A stretch of DNA of 37,647 nt from Altererythrobacter sp. (GTDB lineage Bacteria > Pseudomonadota > Alphaproteobacteria > Sphingomonadales > Sphingomonadaceae). Shown here piece by piece: positions 18,568 through 27,946 of this stretch (within the stretch, counting starts at the first letter, position 1; each line of letters opens with the position of its first letter). Under the pieces are notes generated by a model. It was given only the letters and a program-made list of their open reading frames with translations. It had not been told where the DNA came from and did not search any database. A program made the position numbers and the translations under genes. Where the stretch lies: the NCBI GenBank assembly GCA_023260985.1, contig JALRKY010000042.1, positions 1 through 37,647 on the forward strand. The letters run 5' to 3'.

Positions 18568-18570
18568 ACC

Positions 18571-19461
18571 CTATCCTCGCCTCGCCCGCGCCACCGCCAA
18601 GGAAGCACCAAGCATCGCCATTCCGACGACGTCCAGAACGGTGAGCACTTCCCCGAAGGCTAGATAGCCGCTGAGTGCGGCCACTGCCGGCTGAGTCAGC
18701 AACGCGAGTCCAATCACCAAGGGCGGTAAATGGCGCAAGGAGAATACGATCAGCCCTTGCCCTACCAACTGGCTGGTAAAAGCCAGCGCGATGATCGGGC
18801 GCCAATCGCCGGGCCAAATCGGTTCTCCCATCAGCCAAGCATAGAGCAGCAATACAGGACACCCGAACACACTCACCCACACCAACAGGCTCGAGCTGCC
18901 GATCGCCTTGCGCGCGCCCTGCAGGGTCAGGAGATAGACTGCATAGAGCAGCCCCGCCCCAAGGCTGAGAAGATCGCCCAACAGCGTTGCACCCGAAATC
19001 TCGAGGCTCCGCCCCATGAGAATTCCCGCCCCAGCCAATGCGCAGATCATCGCGAACCATTCGAACGGGCGCGGCAGCATGCGGGCGACGATGAACCCCC
19101 AGATCATCAACACGATGCTGCCGGCATTGCCGAACAGTGTGGCATTGCCGAGCCGCGTATAGCCGATCCCGAAATGCCACAGGGCCAGGTCGAACGCGAA
19201 GGCAACCGAACCGAGCGCCACGAGAGCCATCGCCTTGCGCGGGATGCCACCCAGCGGCTGGCCCATGCCACGCGCCAACAGTATAAGGAAGGGCAACGCC
19301 AGGAAAAGCCGCCAGAAGGCAGCGCTGACCGGCCCGGTATCTGCCAGACGCACGAACGAGGCGCCAAGCGCGAGCGCTATGTTGCCTGCGAGAAGTGCGA
19401 GCAGCAACAGCCAGCCGCGCGGCTGGGCAAGAGTTTCTTCCAGACCCCCCTCTTTTTCCAT
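18571..19461 (-). CDS. EamA-family (DMT superfamily) transporter
   Basis: 296 residues, almost entirely hydrophobic, with about ten membrane helices in two EamA repeats (about 18-145 and 160-290). The second repeat carries the typical QPAVAALSGYLAFGE in the ninth helix region. DMT carriers export or import small metabolites; the substrate cannot be inferred. It starts at ATG 19461 and converges on nadA with a 3-base gap. It is divergent from the flavin oxidoreductase gene. Confidence 0.88.
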   Translation of the reverse strand: MEKEGGLEETLAQPRGWLLLLALLAGNIALALGASFVRLADTGPVSAAFWRLFLALPFLILLARGMGQPLGGIPRKAMALVALGSVAFAFDLALWHFGIGYTRLGNATLFGNAGSIVLMIWGFIVARMLPRPFEWFAMICALAGAGILMGRSLEISGATLLGDLLSLGAGLLYAVYLLTLQGARKAIGSSSLLVWVSVFGCPVLLLYAWLMGEPIWPGDWRPIIALAFTSQLVGQGLIVFSLRHLPPLVIGLALLTQPAVAALSGYLAFGEVLTVLDVVGMAMLGASLAVARARRG

Positions 19462-19529
19462 GGTTGCGCCGTAGCCCTGAAATCCCCAAGTGCGAAGCCG
19501 AATAGTTCGGACGGGAAAGGACCATCCAC

Positions 19530-20636
19530 TTGCACGACGCTCTCTTCCAGCCGCTCAGAATGGGCGCACTCGCAGCAAAGAACCGGATCTTCATGGCGCC
19601 GCTCACGCGCGGGCGCGCGGCCGAGCCGATGTTCGTCCCCAACGAGCTGATGGCGACATACTACCGTCAGCGCGCGGGTGCAGGGCTGATCATCAGCGAA
19701 GCGACCGGGATCAGCCGCGAAGGGCTAGGATGGCCTTCCGCCCCGGGTATCTGGAGCGACGAGCAGGCCGAGGCCTGGAAAGCCTCGACAGAGGCTGTGC
19801 ACGAGGAAGGTGGGCTGATCGTGATGCAGCTCTGGCACATGGGCCGCATAGTTCACCCCTATTTCCTCGATGGCGAGCCGCCTTTCTCCTCCAGCGCCAC
19901 CTGCGCACCGGGCCATGCGCACACGCCGGTGGGACGGCAGGATTACCAGACCGCCCGCGCCATGACGCTTGAGGATATCAAGCGCACGATCGGCGACTAC
20001 CGTCGCGCTGCCGAAAATGCCAAGGCAGCGGGATTCGACGGGGTGCAGCTTCACGGCGCGAACGGATATCTCGTCGACCAGTTCCTGCGTGATGGCGCCA
20101 ATTTCCGAGAAGACGAATATGGCGGCTCGCCCGAGAACCGCACCCGCTTTATGCGCGAGGTGCTCGAAGCGCTGGTCGACATCTGGGGCGCCGACCGTGT
20201 CGGCATTCGCCTGTCGCCCAACGGCGAATCGCAAGGCTGCGACGACAGCAACCCGCCGGCAACATTCGGCGCCGCAGCAAAGGTTTGCGAGGAATTGGGT
20301 CTTGCGTTCGTCGAACTTCGCGAACCGGGCCCAGAGGGCACCTTCGGCCAGACCGATGTCCCCAAGCAAAGCCCGATGATCCGCGAGATCTATTCGGGTC
20401 CGCTGGTGCTCAATAGTGACTACACCGCCGAACAGGCCGATGCCGACGTAAGCTCGGGCAAATGCGACGCGGTAAGCTTCGGGCGGCCCTACATCTCCAA
20501 TCCCGATCTCACCGAACGCATTCGCGTGGGCGCGCACTGGAACCCAAACAAGGATGTGCCCAAGAGCTGGTACTTCCCCGGGGAAGCGGGTTACATCGAC
20601 TACCCGACGCTTGCGGAGGAAGAGGCCGCCGCCTGA
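19530..20636 (+). CDS. Old Yellow Enzyme-type NADH:flavin oxidoreductase
   Basis: An FMN TIM-barrel ene-reductase of 368 residues. MAPLTRGRA near residue 22 and MQLWHMGR are FMN-binding segments, and HGANGYLVDQFLRDGAN holds the substrate-binding His/Asn pair. DEYGGSPENRTRF and SFGRPYISNPDL complete the family pattern. The length and motifs are closest to NemA/OYE-type xenobiotic reductases, which reduce activated C=C bonds or nitrate esters using NAD(P)H. The start is TTG at 19530: AAAGGA lies eight bases upstream, and residues before the first ATG (19560) belong to the conserved N-terminus (LFQPLRMG). It converges on the small lipoprotein gene. Confidence 0.9.
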   Translation: MHDALFQPLRMGALAAKNRIFMAPLTRGRAAEPMFVPNELMATYYRQRAGAGLIISEATGISREGLGWPSAPGIWSDEQAEAWKASTEAVHEEGGLIVMQLWHMGRIVHPYFLDGEPPFSSSATCAPGHAHTPVGRQDYQTARAMTLEDIKRTIGDYRRAAENAKAAGFDGVQLHGANGYLVDQFLRDGANFREDEYGGSPENRTRFMREVLEALVDIWGADRVGIRLSPNGESQGCDDSNPPATFGAAAKVCEELGLAFVELREPGPEGTFGQTDVPKQSPMIREIYSGPLVLNSDYTAEQADADVSSGKCDAVSFGRPYISNPDLTERIRVGAHWNPNKDVPKSWYFPGEAGYIDYPTLAEEEAAA

Positions 20637-20647
20637 TAGCTGACCGG

Positions 20648-20938
20648 CTAGCCGGCGGGCGTCTCCCCGTCTGCCGGGGCCGGTTCGCCGGTGGCCGCGC
20701 CATGTTCGCCGGTCGCTTCCCCTTCTTCTCCGGCTTCGCCTTCCTGCTCAGCCCGCGCTGCGCGCAACACGGGCGATTGGGAGCGCAGCTGGTCAAGGGG
20801 AATCATCTCGTCGCTGATCGAGCCGCCTAGCACTTCGCCTTCGGCTTCGCGCGCATCTTCACTGCGATTGGGCGCTTGCCCGCCGCATGCGGCCAGCGCG
20901 AACACCGCTGGCAGGATGGCAATTGTCAGGCCTCGCAT
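20648..20938 (-). CDS. Small putative lipoprotein
   Basis: 96 residues. The N-terminus [18 protein letters not shown] is a lipoprotein signal with Cys18 as the lipidated residue. The mature part is acidic and low in complexity, rich in Glu, Gly, Ala and Pro ([13 protein letters not shown]). No known domain is apparent. The ATG at 20938 follows GGAG with six bases between and overlaps the 3' end of lipB by 13 bases, so it is probably cotranscribed with it. Function unknown; a small envelope protein. Confidence 0.7.
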   Translation of the reverse strand: MRGLTIAILPAVFALAACGGQAPNRSEDAREAEGEVLGGSISDEMIPLDQLRSQSPVLRAARAEQEGEAGEEGEATGEHGAATGEPAPADGETPAG

Positions 20939-21606
20939 GAATGTCTCCCGCTTGCTCTGGCCAGGTGATCGAGGAAACCGGGGGCCTTGGCAATCAGTGC
21001 CTCGTCCCACTCCTTTTGCGAAATGTCGAGCCCCAACCGCTTGAGGCTGGTCACTCCGAACTCTTCGATCCCGCATGGCACGATGCCTGTGAAGTGCGAC
21101 AAGTCCGGATCGAGATTGACCGAAAAGCCGTGCATGGTGACCCAGCGGCGCACGCGGACGCCGATCGCGCCGATCTTGGCTTCGCGCCCGTCGATGTCAT
21201 TGGTCCAGATGCCGACCCGGCCATCGACCGCCCAGCCTTTGACACCGAAGGTGGCGAGGGTCGCGATGACCCATTGCTCCAATCCGTGAACGAAGCAGCG
21301 TACATCCTTGCCGCGCTTCGTCAGGTCGAGCAGCACATAGCCCACTCGCTGGCCCGGACCATGATAGGTATAGCGTCCTCCCCGCCCTGCCTCGACCACT
21401 TCGAAGCGCGGATCGAGCAACTCGTCGGCAGCTGCGTTGGTTCCCGCCGTGTAGACCGGCGGATGCTCGAGCAGCCACACCAGCTCTCTTGCCTTGCCTG
21501 CGGCAATCGCGTCATTGCGACGCTCCATTTCGGCCAGCGCCTCGCGATAGGGCGCTTGTCCCGTTTCGCGGCGCCATTCGATCGCTTCTGTGGTTTGCCG
21601 ATCCAT
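20926..21606 (-). CDS. lipB: Octanoyltransferase
   Basis: Moves the octanoyl group from acyl carrier protein to the lipoyl domains of 2-oxoacid dehydrogenases, the first step of lipoate synthesis. With ATG 21606 as start the protein has 226 residues. The signature [12 protein letters not shown], the catalytic Lys144 in AKIGAIG and Cys178 in GIVPCGI are all present, so it should be active. A TTG at 21642 would add 12 residues; I prefer the ATG because residues before it do not look conserved. lipA is not in the window. The downstream lipoprotein gene overlaps its end. Confidence 0.94.
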   Translation of the reverse strand: MDRQTTEAIEWRRETGQAPYREALAEMERRNDAIAAGKARELVWLLEHPPVYTAGTNAAADELLDPRFEVVEAGRGGRYTYHGPGQRVGYVLLDLTKRGKDVRCFVHGLEQWVIATLATFGVKGWAVDGRVGIWTNDIDGREAKIGAIGVRVRRWVTMHGFSVNLDPDLSHFTGIVPCGIEEFGVTSLKRLGLDISQKEWDEALIAKAPGFLDHLARASGRHSCEA

Positions 21607-21681
21607 CGCCGATTGCGTGGAGATATTCGCCTCGATTATCAAGGGGGCGCGCGATTTTCGCGCATTGAGCGGGGAGAAGCA

Positions 21682-22479
21682 ATGATGAAGCTGGATATGG
21701 GCGCGGCATGGAATACGGCCACCTCACTGATCGGGCGCAACCGCGATGTGGTGCTGGTAGTGGCCGGGGTCTTCTTCTTCCTGCCCTCGCTGGCAATCTC
21801 GTTGATCATGCCGGAGGCGGCCGCGATGCCGATAGCTGAATCGGGGGATACCGAAGCGATGATGTCTTTCATGATGAGCCTCTACGCCGACTACTGGTGG
21901 GCAATCCTCCTTTCTGGCGTCGCGCAAGCGATCGGCACACTGGCGTTGTTGACGCTGTTGACTGATCGCATGCAGCCAACGGTGGGTGAAGCGCTCAAGC
22001 GAGGGGCGCTTTCGTTCCCGTCCTACTTCGTTGCCAACTTGCTGGTGGTATTCGCGATCGCGATTCCGGTTGCCCTCGCCATGGTGGCAAGTCCGCTGGC
22101 CATTTTCCTCGTCATGCCAATCGCGATCTATTTGGCGATCAGGTTCTCGCTGATCATGCCTGCGATCGCAATCGACCGGATTCTCAATCCGCTGGGCGTC
22201 CTTTCACGTTCCTGGGAACTGACCAAGCGCAACAGCCTGCGATTGTTTGTGTTCTACGCGCTGCTGTTCGTCGCAACAGTGGTGATTTTCGCACTTGTAT
22301 CGATGGTGCTCGGAGTCGTTTTCGCAGCCATGGGCGACGAGATCGAGAAGATCGGCAATGCCGTCGTCAGCAGTGCGATTAGTGCAGGTTTCGTGGTGAT
22401 ATTCTTCGCCGTGCTTGCAGGCGTGCATCGCCAGCTAGCCGGTGACCGCCCTGAGGAACCGGCCGAGATCATCGAGTAG
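21682..22479 (+). CDS. Hypothetical multi-pass membrane protein
   Basis: 265 residues with about six membrane stretches (near 25-45, 72-97, 115-165, 190-215 and 232-252) separated by short loops. The hydrophobic pattern with one conserved-looking loop ([21 protein letters not shown]) resembles the membrane domain fused to some glycerophosphodiesterases, but that is weak. The start at ATG 21682 is supported by GGGGAGA six bases upstream; a second ATG follows directly. Divergent from lipB. Function unknown. Confidence 0.75.
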   Translation: MMKLDMGAAWNTATSLIGRNRDVVLVVAGVFFFLPSLAISLIMPEAAAMPIAESGDTEAMMSFMMSLYADYWWAILLSGVAQAIGTLALLTLLTDRMQPTVGEALKRGALSFPSYFVANLLVVFAIAIPVALAMVASPLAIFLVMPIAIYLAIRFSLIMPAIAIDRILNPLGVLSRSWELTKRNSLRLFVFYALLFVATVVIFALVSMVLGVVFAAMGDEIEKIGNAVVSSAISAGFVVIFFAVLAGVHRQLAGDRPEEPAEIIE

Positions 22480-22509
22480 CAGTCCCGCTCGGCGCGGGTG
22501 TGGCCCAGG

Positions 22510-23141
22510 TCAATCTTTGCGAATTTCCGCCTTCCATGCCCAGAATAGCTTGCATGGCAAGATGTTGAGCCATTCGAAGCCGCTTTCGATGCGCTCGAAA
22601 TGCGGGCGCATATAATCGAGGCAGGCAGCGATGAACTGGTAGACGAGGAACCCACCGCCCGGTCGCAAAGCGCGGTATGGGCTGCGCCGATCGCCGGGGC
22701 GACACCCGCCGGAAGGGTCGAGAATGGCAGACCCGACAGAATGTAATTGGTCTCTTCGAACCGCGCTCGCGGATTATCTGCTCGTCGTCGGCTGCCGAAC
22801 CCAGCACCGCATGGAAGCGCTTATCGCGGATCGAGCGTTGCAATTAGTCGATGTAAAGCGGGTTGGTGTCGATCACGATCAGCGTGGCATCGCCGCTGAG
22901 CCGTTCGAGAACGGGACGGCAGAAGGTTCCTATACCCGGGCCATATTCCACGAACAGGCGGCATTGGCGCCAGTCGACCGGTTCGAGCATGCGGCGCACA
23001 GTGAAACGCGACGACGGGATGATCGAGCCAACCATGCGCGGATGTTCGACAAATCCTCGGAAAAATACCGCCCATTGTTCCGCAAAGAGCGCCAGCCGGT
23101 CGCTCAGCCGCCGCCGCAGGTCGATCGCAAATCCATTGGAA
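22510..23141 (-). pseudogene. Decayed SAM-dependent methyltransferase (phospholipid N-methyltransferase-like)
   Basis: Read on the minus strand, the first part (RRRLSDRLALFAEQW, then MVGSIIPSSRFTVRRML and FVEYGPGIGTFCRPVLERL) is a clear SAM-binding methyltransferase of the PmtA-like type common in sphingomonads. After DTNPLYID the frame hits TAA at 22844-22846. Homology goes on in the same frame (IRDKRFHAVLGSAAD), shifts frame near 22760 (ETNYILSGLPFSTLPAGV), shifts again near 22675 (LRPGGGFLVYQFIAACLDYM) and ends at a natural stop at 22510. One nonsense change and two single-base losses make it inactive. No clear start codon is left upstream. Confidence 0.85.
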
Positions 23142-23246
23142 TTCCTATAGCTCCCGCACTCTCGATCGCAGCCGTTAAGCGCGCGACCTCGCAGATGAGG
23201 CGACGCATTGCAAGCTCGACGCCGCTGGCGTAGCGCTTGTCCGACC

Positions 23247-24632
23247 ATGGCTGACTTCGATCCCGCGACCACCACCACTACCTCGCCGGCGAAACCGCCG
23301 ACGCCCATTTCGCGCGAACGGATGGTGCTGCTGTTCTCGGTAATGCTGGTGACGGCGGCGGGTAACACGGCGATGCAATCGGTGATGCCGTCGATCGGCA
23401 CGGCCCTGGGTGTGGCGGACGTATGGATCAGCCTGGCCTATACATGGTCCGCACTGCTATGGGTGATTTGCGCGCCGTTGTGGGCAAGACGCTCGGATCG
23501 GCGCGGGCGCAAGTCGATGATGGCTGTGGGGTTGCTAGGCTTTATCAGCTCCATGACGCTATGCGGCATGGTGCTATGGTTCGGCCTTGCGGGCTTTATC
23601 TCGGCGAGCGCTACGCTGATCTTCTTTGCTGCCGCGCGCAGTCTCTACGGCGGCTTCGGCTCGGCCGCACCGCCCGCGGTGCAGGCCTATGTCGCGAGCC
23701 GTACACCCCGCGCCGAGCGCACGCAGGCGCTTGCACTGATCGCTTCGAGTTTCGGGCTGGGCACAGTCATCGGCCCGGCATTGGCCCCACTGCTGATTTT
23801 ACCCAGAAGCGGGCTCGTGGGCCCTTTCTTTGCCTTTGCCATGATCGCTGCGATTGTGCTGGTCGCGGTCCGCCTGCGTCTACCCAATGATGCACCAAGC
23901 TATGCTGCGCGCGGCGTTGTGGTGGCCGCGCCCTTCAGTGCCAGTTCCAATTCCGCCCTGGCGGGCGAGGACGACAGCGACGATACTCCAGCCGACCTTA
24001 CCGGCAAGGCCTTGCCGAAGCCCGACGACATTCCGCATCTCAAGTGGAATGACGAACGGCTGCGCCCCTGGCTCGTGGCTGGCCTTATGGGTGGGCATGC
24101 GCAGGCAGCCACGCTTGGCATTGTCGGCTTTTTCATACTTGACCGCCTTGGCCTGCGCGGTAACCCCACCGGGGGGGCGGGACCGATTGGGTTAGTGCTG
24201 ATGTCCGGCGCGATCGCTACCTTGCTAGCGCAATGGGGCCTGATCCCGATGCTGAAGCTAGGCCCACGCGGATCGACCATGTGGGGCATGGCGCTGGCCG
24301 CGATCGGTACCGTCACTTTCGCCGTCTCCAGCGACCTTCATTCGATCGCGTTGGGATTCGCCATCGCCTCTCTCGGCTTTGGACTCTATCGGCCTGGCTT
24401 TACGGCAGGCGCATCACTCGCGGTGACTCGACGCGAACAGGGGCAGGTCGGTGGCATGGTCGCCTCCGTCAACGGCTCCGCCTATATCTTCGCTCCGGCG
24501 ATCGGCGTATGGCTCTATGGCCACCACCCGGTGATCGGCTTTACCGCAATCTGCCTGCTCTGCGGGGCGGTTTATGTCCTCGGCTGGTGCAAGCTAACCC
24601 GCGATGCCGATCTGATCATCGACCGGCATTAA
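23247..24632 (+). CDS. MFS transporter
   Basis: 461 residues with 12 predicted membrane helices and the MFS motif between helices 2 and 3 (WARRSDRRGRKSMM). A long polar central loop (about residues 215-270: acidic GEDDSDDTPAD) separates the two halves, as in drug:proton antiporters of the tetracycline-exporter type. Substrate unknown. I start at ATG 23247 (MADFDPATT); the frame extends to 23208 but adds an Arg-rich stretch. The ribosome binding site is weak. It converges with the ArsC-like gene with 8 bases between. Confidence 0.85.
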   Translation: MADFDPATTTTTSPAKPPTPISRERMVLLFSVMLVTAAGNTAMQSVMPSIGTALGVADVWISLAYTWSALLWVICAPLWARRSDRRGRKSMMAVGLLGFISSMTLCGMVLWFGLAGFISASATLIFFAAARSLYGGFGSAAPPAVQAYVASRTPRAERTQALALIASSFGLGTVIGPALAPLLILPRSGLVGPFFAFAMIAAIVLVAVRLRLPNDAPSYAARGVVVAAPFSASSNSALAGEDDSDDTPADLTGKALPKPDDIPHLKWNDERLRPWLVAGLMGGHAQAATLGIVGFFILDRLGLRGNPTGGAGPIGLVLMSGAIATLLAQWGLIPMLKLGPRGSTMWGMALAAIGTVTFAVSSDLHSIALGFAIASLGFGLYRPGFTAGASLAVTRREQGQVGGMVASVNGSAYIFAPAIGVWLYGHHPVIGFTAICLLCGAVYVLGWCKLTRDADLIIDRH

Positions 24633-24640
24633 GTCGCGCC

Positions 24641-24982
24641 TCAGAGGATATCGCGGACCACGTCCTGAGGGCGGCACAGCCGTACTCCCTTTTCAGTTTC
24701 GACCAGTGGGCGCTCGATCAGTATGGGCTCGGCAGCCATCAACGCCAGCACCGTTTGAGCATCGGCTTCGGGCAGACCGCGCTCGATTGCGTCGGTCCCG
24801 CGCAGGCGCAGCCCCTTCTGCGGAGTAATCCCCGCATCGCGATAGAGCTGCGACAGCTTATCTCGCGTGGGCGGGTTCTTGAGATACTCGATTACGGTCA
24901 GGTCCGTGCCGGATTCTTCCAGTATCGCCAGCGTCTTGCGCGAAGTGCCGCAATTGGGGTTGTGCCAGATTGTAGCCTTCAT
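24641..24982 (-). CDS. ArsC-family (glutaredoxin-type) reductase
   Basis: 113 residues, the usual size of glutaredoxin-coupled arsenate reductases. The catalytic cysteine is Cys11 in HNPNCGTSRKTL; the conserved arginines lie in KGLRLRG and LIERPLV. ATG 24982 follows AGGAGG at eight bases, which rules out the longer frame to 25024. Such proteins reduce arsenate to arsenite, but the family also includes members of unknown role (YffB/Spx-like). No arsR or arsB stands nearby, so arsenic resistance is not shown by context. Confidence 0.85.
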   Translation of the reverse strand: MKATIWHNPNCGTSRKTLAILEESGTDLTVIEYLKNPPTRDKLSQLYRDAGITPQKGLRLRGTDAIERGLPEADAQTVLALMAAEPILIERPLVETEKGVRLCRPQDVVRDIL

Positions 24983-25087
24983 GCGCTCATCCTCCTGTTC
25001 GGTCCGACTTCGTCCGGCGGGCAATTTCGTGCCTGCGCGACCTAGCTGTTCAGGAATTTTGCGGCAAGCTCACTTTGTCTGTTGCGT

Positions 25088-25104
25088 TTGAGAATGCTTC
25101 GCAA
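25088..25104. promoter_or_regulatory. Fur-box-like palindrome upstream of TonB receptor
   Basis: TTGAGAATGCTTCGCAA is an imperfect palindrome centred on G25096 and resembles Fur boxes of the form TTGCGAATnATTCGCAA. It lies 45 bases before the receptor start, where a repressor would block the promoter. Iron-dependent repression of the receptor is an inference from motif and gene type. Confidence 0.5.
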
Positions 25105-25149
25105 TAGCGATCTTAATAAAGACAATCGAATCAAGAGTTAGGATCGAGA

Positions 25150-27273
25150 ATGACCTCCATCAGCAAGGGCTGGCTGCTCGCCGGCGCCGCATTTTTCGTA
25201 GCCCAGGCAAGCACTTCGTTTGCCGAGACAGGCGGCGATGTGGCCGAGCAGGACCGGCAATACTTGCCCGATGGCATCATCGTTAGCGGCCAGCGCGAAG
25301 GCTATGCTGAGGATGACGGGTCGAGCGGGACCAAGACGCCCACACCCGTGATCGACGTGCCGCAAACGATCACTTTTATCACCGAGGACCAGCTTGAGGA
25401 CCAGTCGAACCGCCAGCTGGGCGACGCGCTTCGCTATGTTCCAGGCATAAGCATCGAGACCGGCGAAGGCCATCGAGACGAAATCTTCATCCGCGGCCAG
25501 GAAACCACTGCAGACTTCTATCTCGACGGGCTGCGCGACGATGCGCAATACTACCGCTCGCTCTACAATGTCGAACGGGTCGAAGTACTGAAGGGAGCCA
25601 ACGCGCTGATCTTCGGGCGCGGGGGCGGCGGTGGCGTGGTTAACCGTGTTAGCAAATCGGCGCGCATCAATGGCTTCGAGGCGCAGTTCGATGCATCAGC
25701 CGACACTTTCGGCGCCTTTGCATTGTCGGGCGACGTAAACTCGACTGTGTCCCAAGCTTCAGCGATGCGCATAAACGCCACCTATGAGGAATTCGATAGC
25801 AACCGCGACTTCTACGCCGGCCATTTCATCGGCATTTCGCCGACGGTGACAGTGGAATTGGGCCCAGCAACGACGCTGACCGCGTCCTATGCCTATGATG
25901 AAGATGATCGGATGGTCGATCGCGGCAACCCGGCCGATGGTTCCGGCCCTCTGCGCGGCTATCGCGACACCCAGTTCGGCGACCGCGACTTCAATCACAC
26001 TCTTTCCCAAGTCCATATCGCCCGCGCGCGGCTCGATCACGAATTTTCGGCCAATCTTTCGGCCAATGCGACGCTGCAATTCGCCGATTATGACAAGGCA
26101 TACCAGAACATCTTGCCCGATGGCCTGCGCAACAGCGGAGCAGACGTGCAATTCTCTGGCTATCGCGACACGCAGGCCCGGCAGAACTGGCTTGCAGAAG
26201 CCAATCTGGTTTGGGAAGCAAGCACCGGTGCCCTAGATCACATGATCCTCGCCGGTTTCGAAGCAAGCTGGCAGGATTCGAGCAACGGTCGTGCCAATGC
26301 TTTCTTTGCTAATGGCGCAGGCGGCACCAGCAACCGCTTCACCACGCCACTGGCGGATATTTTCACTTTCCCTGCGATCACGCTCGGCGCTGCCGCGCGA
26401 GATCGCCACAGCGAGCTCGAAGTGCTTTCCGGCTATGTCCAGGACCAGGTCGATATCGGCGAACACCTCCAGCTGATTGCAGGCCTTCGTTGGGATCGGT
26501 TTGACCTTAGAACGGTCGAGCAGCTGACCGCCCTTCGCGGCGACCGTGTCGATGAAAAGGTCAGCCCGCGCATCGGCCTGATCTACAAGCCCAGCGGGCA
26601 TCTCTCGCTATACGCCAGCTATGCCACTAGCTTCCTGCCTCAAGCGGGCGAGCAATTCTTCCTGCTTTCGCCAGGTGACGCGGCCTTCGCGCCAGAGAAG
26701 TTCACCAATTACGAGATCGGCGCAAAATGGGCACCCAGCGACAAGCTGTTCGTGACCGCAGCTCACTTCCAACTCGAGCGGACCAACACCAAGGGCCCCG
26801 ATCCGCAGAACCCAACGCTTGTCGCGCTAGTCGGCGAAAGCTGCACGCATGGGCTCGAGTTCAACCTCGTCGGCAAAATCACTCCGGCATGGCAAGCCAA
26901 TATCGGCTACACTTATCTCGATGGCGAGATCACCAGCACGAGCAGCTTCGGCGCGGAAGGATTGCGGCTCCAGCAATTGCCAAAACACCAGTTCAGCGCC
27001 TGGACGCGGTACGACTTCTCGGAGCAGTTTGGCCTGGGCTTAGGCGTGATCTACCAGGACGAGCAATTCACCAGCTTCAGCAATGCTGTAACTTTGCCTG
27101 ACTATGTCCGCGTCGATGCCGCAGCCTATTACACAATGAACGAGCGGCTTTCGCTGCAGGTCAATGTCGAAAACCTGTTCGATGCGAGCTACTTCCCCAG
27201 CGCGCATGGCGACAACAATATACAGCCGGGCAAGCCAATAAGCGTACGGCTTGGCGTTTGGGTGAAGATCTAA
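25150..27273 (+). CDS. TonB-dependent siderophore receptor (Fiu/FhuE-type)
   Basis: Outer-membrane gated channel for ferric siderophores, 707 residues. A signal peptide ends at SFA near residue 25; IIVSG at 43-47 is a plausible TonB box; the plug domain (about 65-170) shows DVPQTITFITEDQLEDQ, LRYVPGI, FIRGQ and VERVEVLKGANALIFGRG. The rest is a 22-strand type barrel ending in the aromatic-terminated LGVWVKI. These plug motifs are those of catecholate/hydroxamate siderophore receptors rather than cobalamin or SusC-like proteins. AGGA eight bases upstream supports the ATG. A Fur-box-like palindrome precedes the gene. Confidence 0.92.
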   Translation: MTSISKGWLLAGAAFFVAQASTSFAETGGDVAEQDRQYLPDGIIVSGQREGYAEDDGSSGTKTPTPVIDVPQTITFITEDQLEDQSNRQLGDALRYVPGISIETGEGHRDEIFIRGQETTADFYLDGLRDDAQYYRSLYNVERVEVLKGANALIFGRGGGGGVVNRVSKSARINGFEAQFDASADTFGAFALSGDVNSTVSQASAMRINATYEEFDSNRDFYAGHFIGISPTVTVELGPATTLTASYAYDEDDRMVDRGNPADGSGPLRGYRDTQFGDRDFNHTLSQVHIARARLDHEFSANLSANATLQFADYDKAYQNILPDGLRNSGADVQFSGYRDTQARQNWLAEANLVWEASTGALDHMILAGFEASWQDSSNGRANAFFANGAGGTSNRFTTPLADIFTFPAITLGAAARDRHSELEVLSGYVQDQVDIGEHLQLIAGLRWDRFDLRTVEQLTALRGDRVDEKVSPRIGLIYKPSGHLSLYASYATSFLPQAGEQFFLLSPGDAAFAPEKFTNYEIGAKWAPSDKLFVTAAHFQLERTNTKGPDPQNPTLVALVGESCTHGLEFNLVGKITPAWQANIGYTYLDGEITSTSSFGAEGLRLQQLPKHQFSAWTRYDFSEQFGLGLGVIYQDEQFTSFSNAVTLPDYVRVDAAAYYTMNERLSLQVNVENLFDASYFPSAHGDNNIQPGKPISVRLGVWVKI

Positions 27274-27277
27274 GGGA

Positions 27278-27832
27278 CTATTCGCCTTCTGGAGCGGGGG
27301 CCCGACGCAGAGCCGGGACTTCGCGCGCCGCATCTTCGGTGCTGATCCCGGGTGGCGGTGCGGCGCTTATTGTTTCCAGCCGCCGTGCCACTCGTCCGGC
27401 ACGCTGGATCGCCCGCACCAGCCGCGGATAGACGCCACAACGGCAGAGATTGGGGATCGCCGCCTTGATCTCTGCCTCGCTGGGATTGGCATTGCTGCGC
27501 AGCAATGTAGCCGCGGCGATGGCGATACCGGGGGTGCAGAACCCGCACTGGATCGCCTGTTCCGCCACCAGCGCCTGCTGGACTGGATGCGAGCGATCGC
27601 GCGACAACCCCTCGATCGTGGTGACGAAGCGCCCTTCGGCCTCGGCTATCGTCACAAGGCAGGAACGCAGCGCAGCGCCATCGACCAGCACCATGCAAGC
27701 GCCGCAGTCGCCATTGCCGCAGCCATATTTGGTGCCGGTAAGATTGGCCGCATCGCGCAACGCCCAAAGCAGCGGGGTCTGCGGATCCATGTCGAATTCG
27801 AGCGGACGATCGTTTACGGTCATGCGCGGCAT
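27278..27832 (-). CDS. (2Fe-2S)-binding small subunit of a xanthine dehydrogenase-family oxidoreductase
   Basis: 184 residues. The N-terminal half is a plant-type ferredoxin with Cys38, Cys43, Cys46 (YGCGNGDCGACMV) and Cys58. The C-terminal half is the second 2Fe-2S domain with Cys96/Cys99 (CGFCTPG) and Cys130/Cys132 (CRCG). This is the layout of the electron-transfer subunit of molybdenum hydroxylases, such as isoquinoline 1-oxidoreductase subunit alpha. It normally works with a large molybdopterin subunit, which is not adjacent here; the neighbours are a TonB receptor and a beta-galactosidase. I start at ATG 27832, with ATG 27823 as an alternative. Confidence 0.88.
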   Translation of the reverse strand: MPRMTVNDRPLEFDMDPQTPLLWALRDAANLTGTKYGCGNGDCGACMVLVDGAALRSCLVTIAEAEGRFVTTIEGLSRDRSHPVQQALVAEQAIQCGFCTPGIAIAAATLLRSNANPSEAEIKAAIPNLCRCGVYPRLVRAIQRAGRVARRLETISAAPPPGISTEDAAREVPALRRAPAPEGE

Positions 27833-27946
27833 GAACGCGCGGTGCTCCCTGGCGGACTTGGTTGCGCGGAACCTATCGCACACAGTGCGGCCACTCACAA
27901 GCCGCGCCGCCGCCTCTCAATATCGGCGATTAAATCAGGACAAATC

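Noticed and set aside
18413..19642. 409-codon frame overlapping the EamA gene in another frame and extending into nadA
   Set aside because: Arg/Ser-rich composition with no domain; the EamA frame shows ten membrane helices.
20941..21681. A 247-residue upstream extension of the membrane protein, antisense to lipB
   Set aside because: It lies opposite lipB with no membrane or family features, and a ribosome binding site precedes the ATG at 21682.
24641..24982. An arsenic resistance locus
   Set aside because: Only an ArsC-like gene is present; there is no arsR or arsB, and the MFS gene next to it is convergent.
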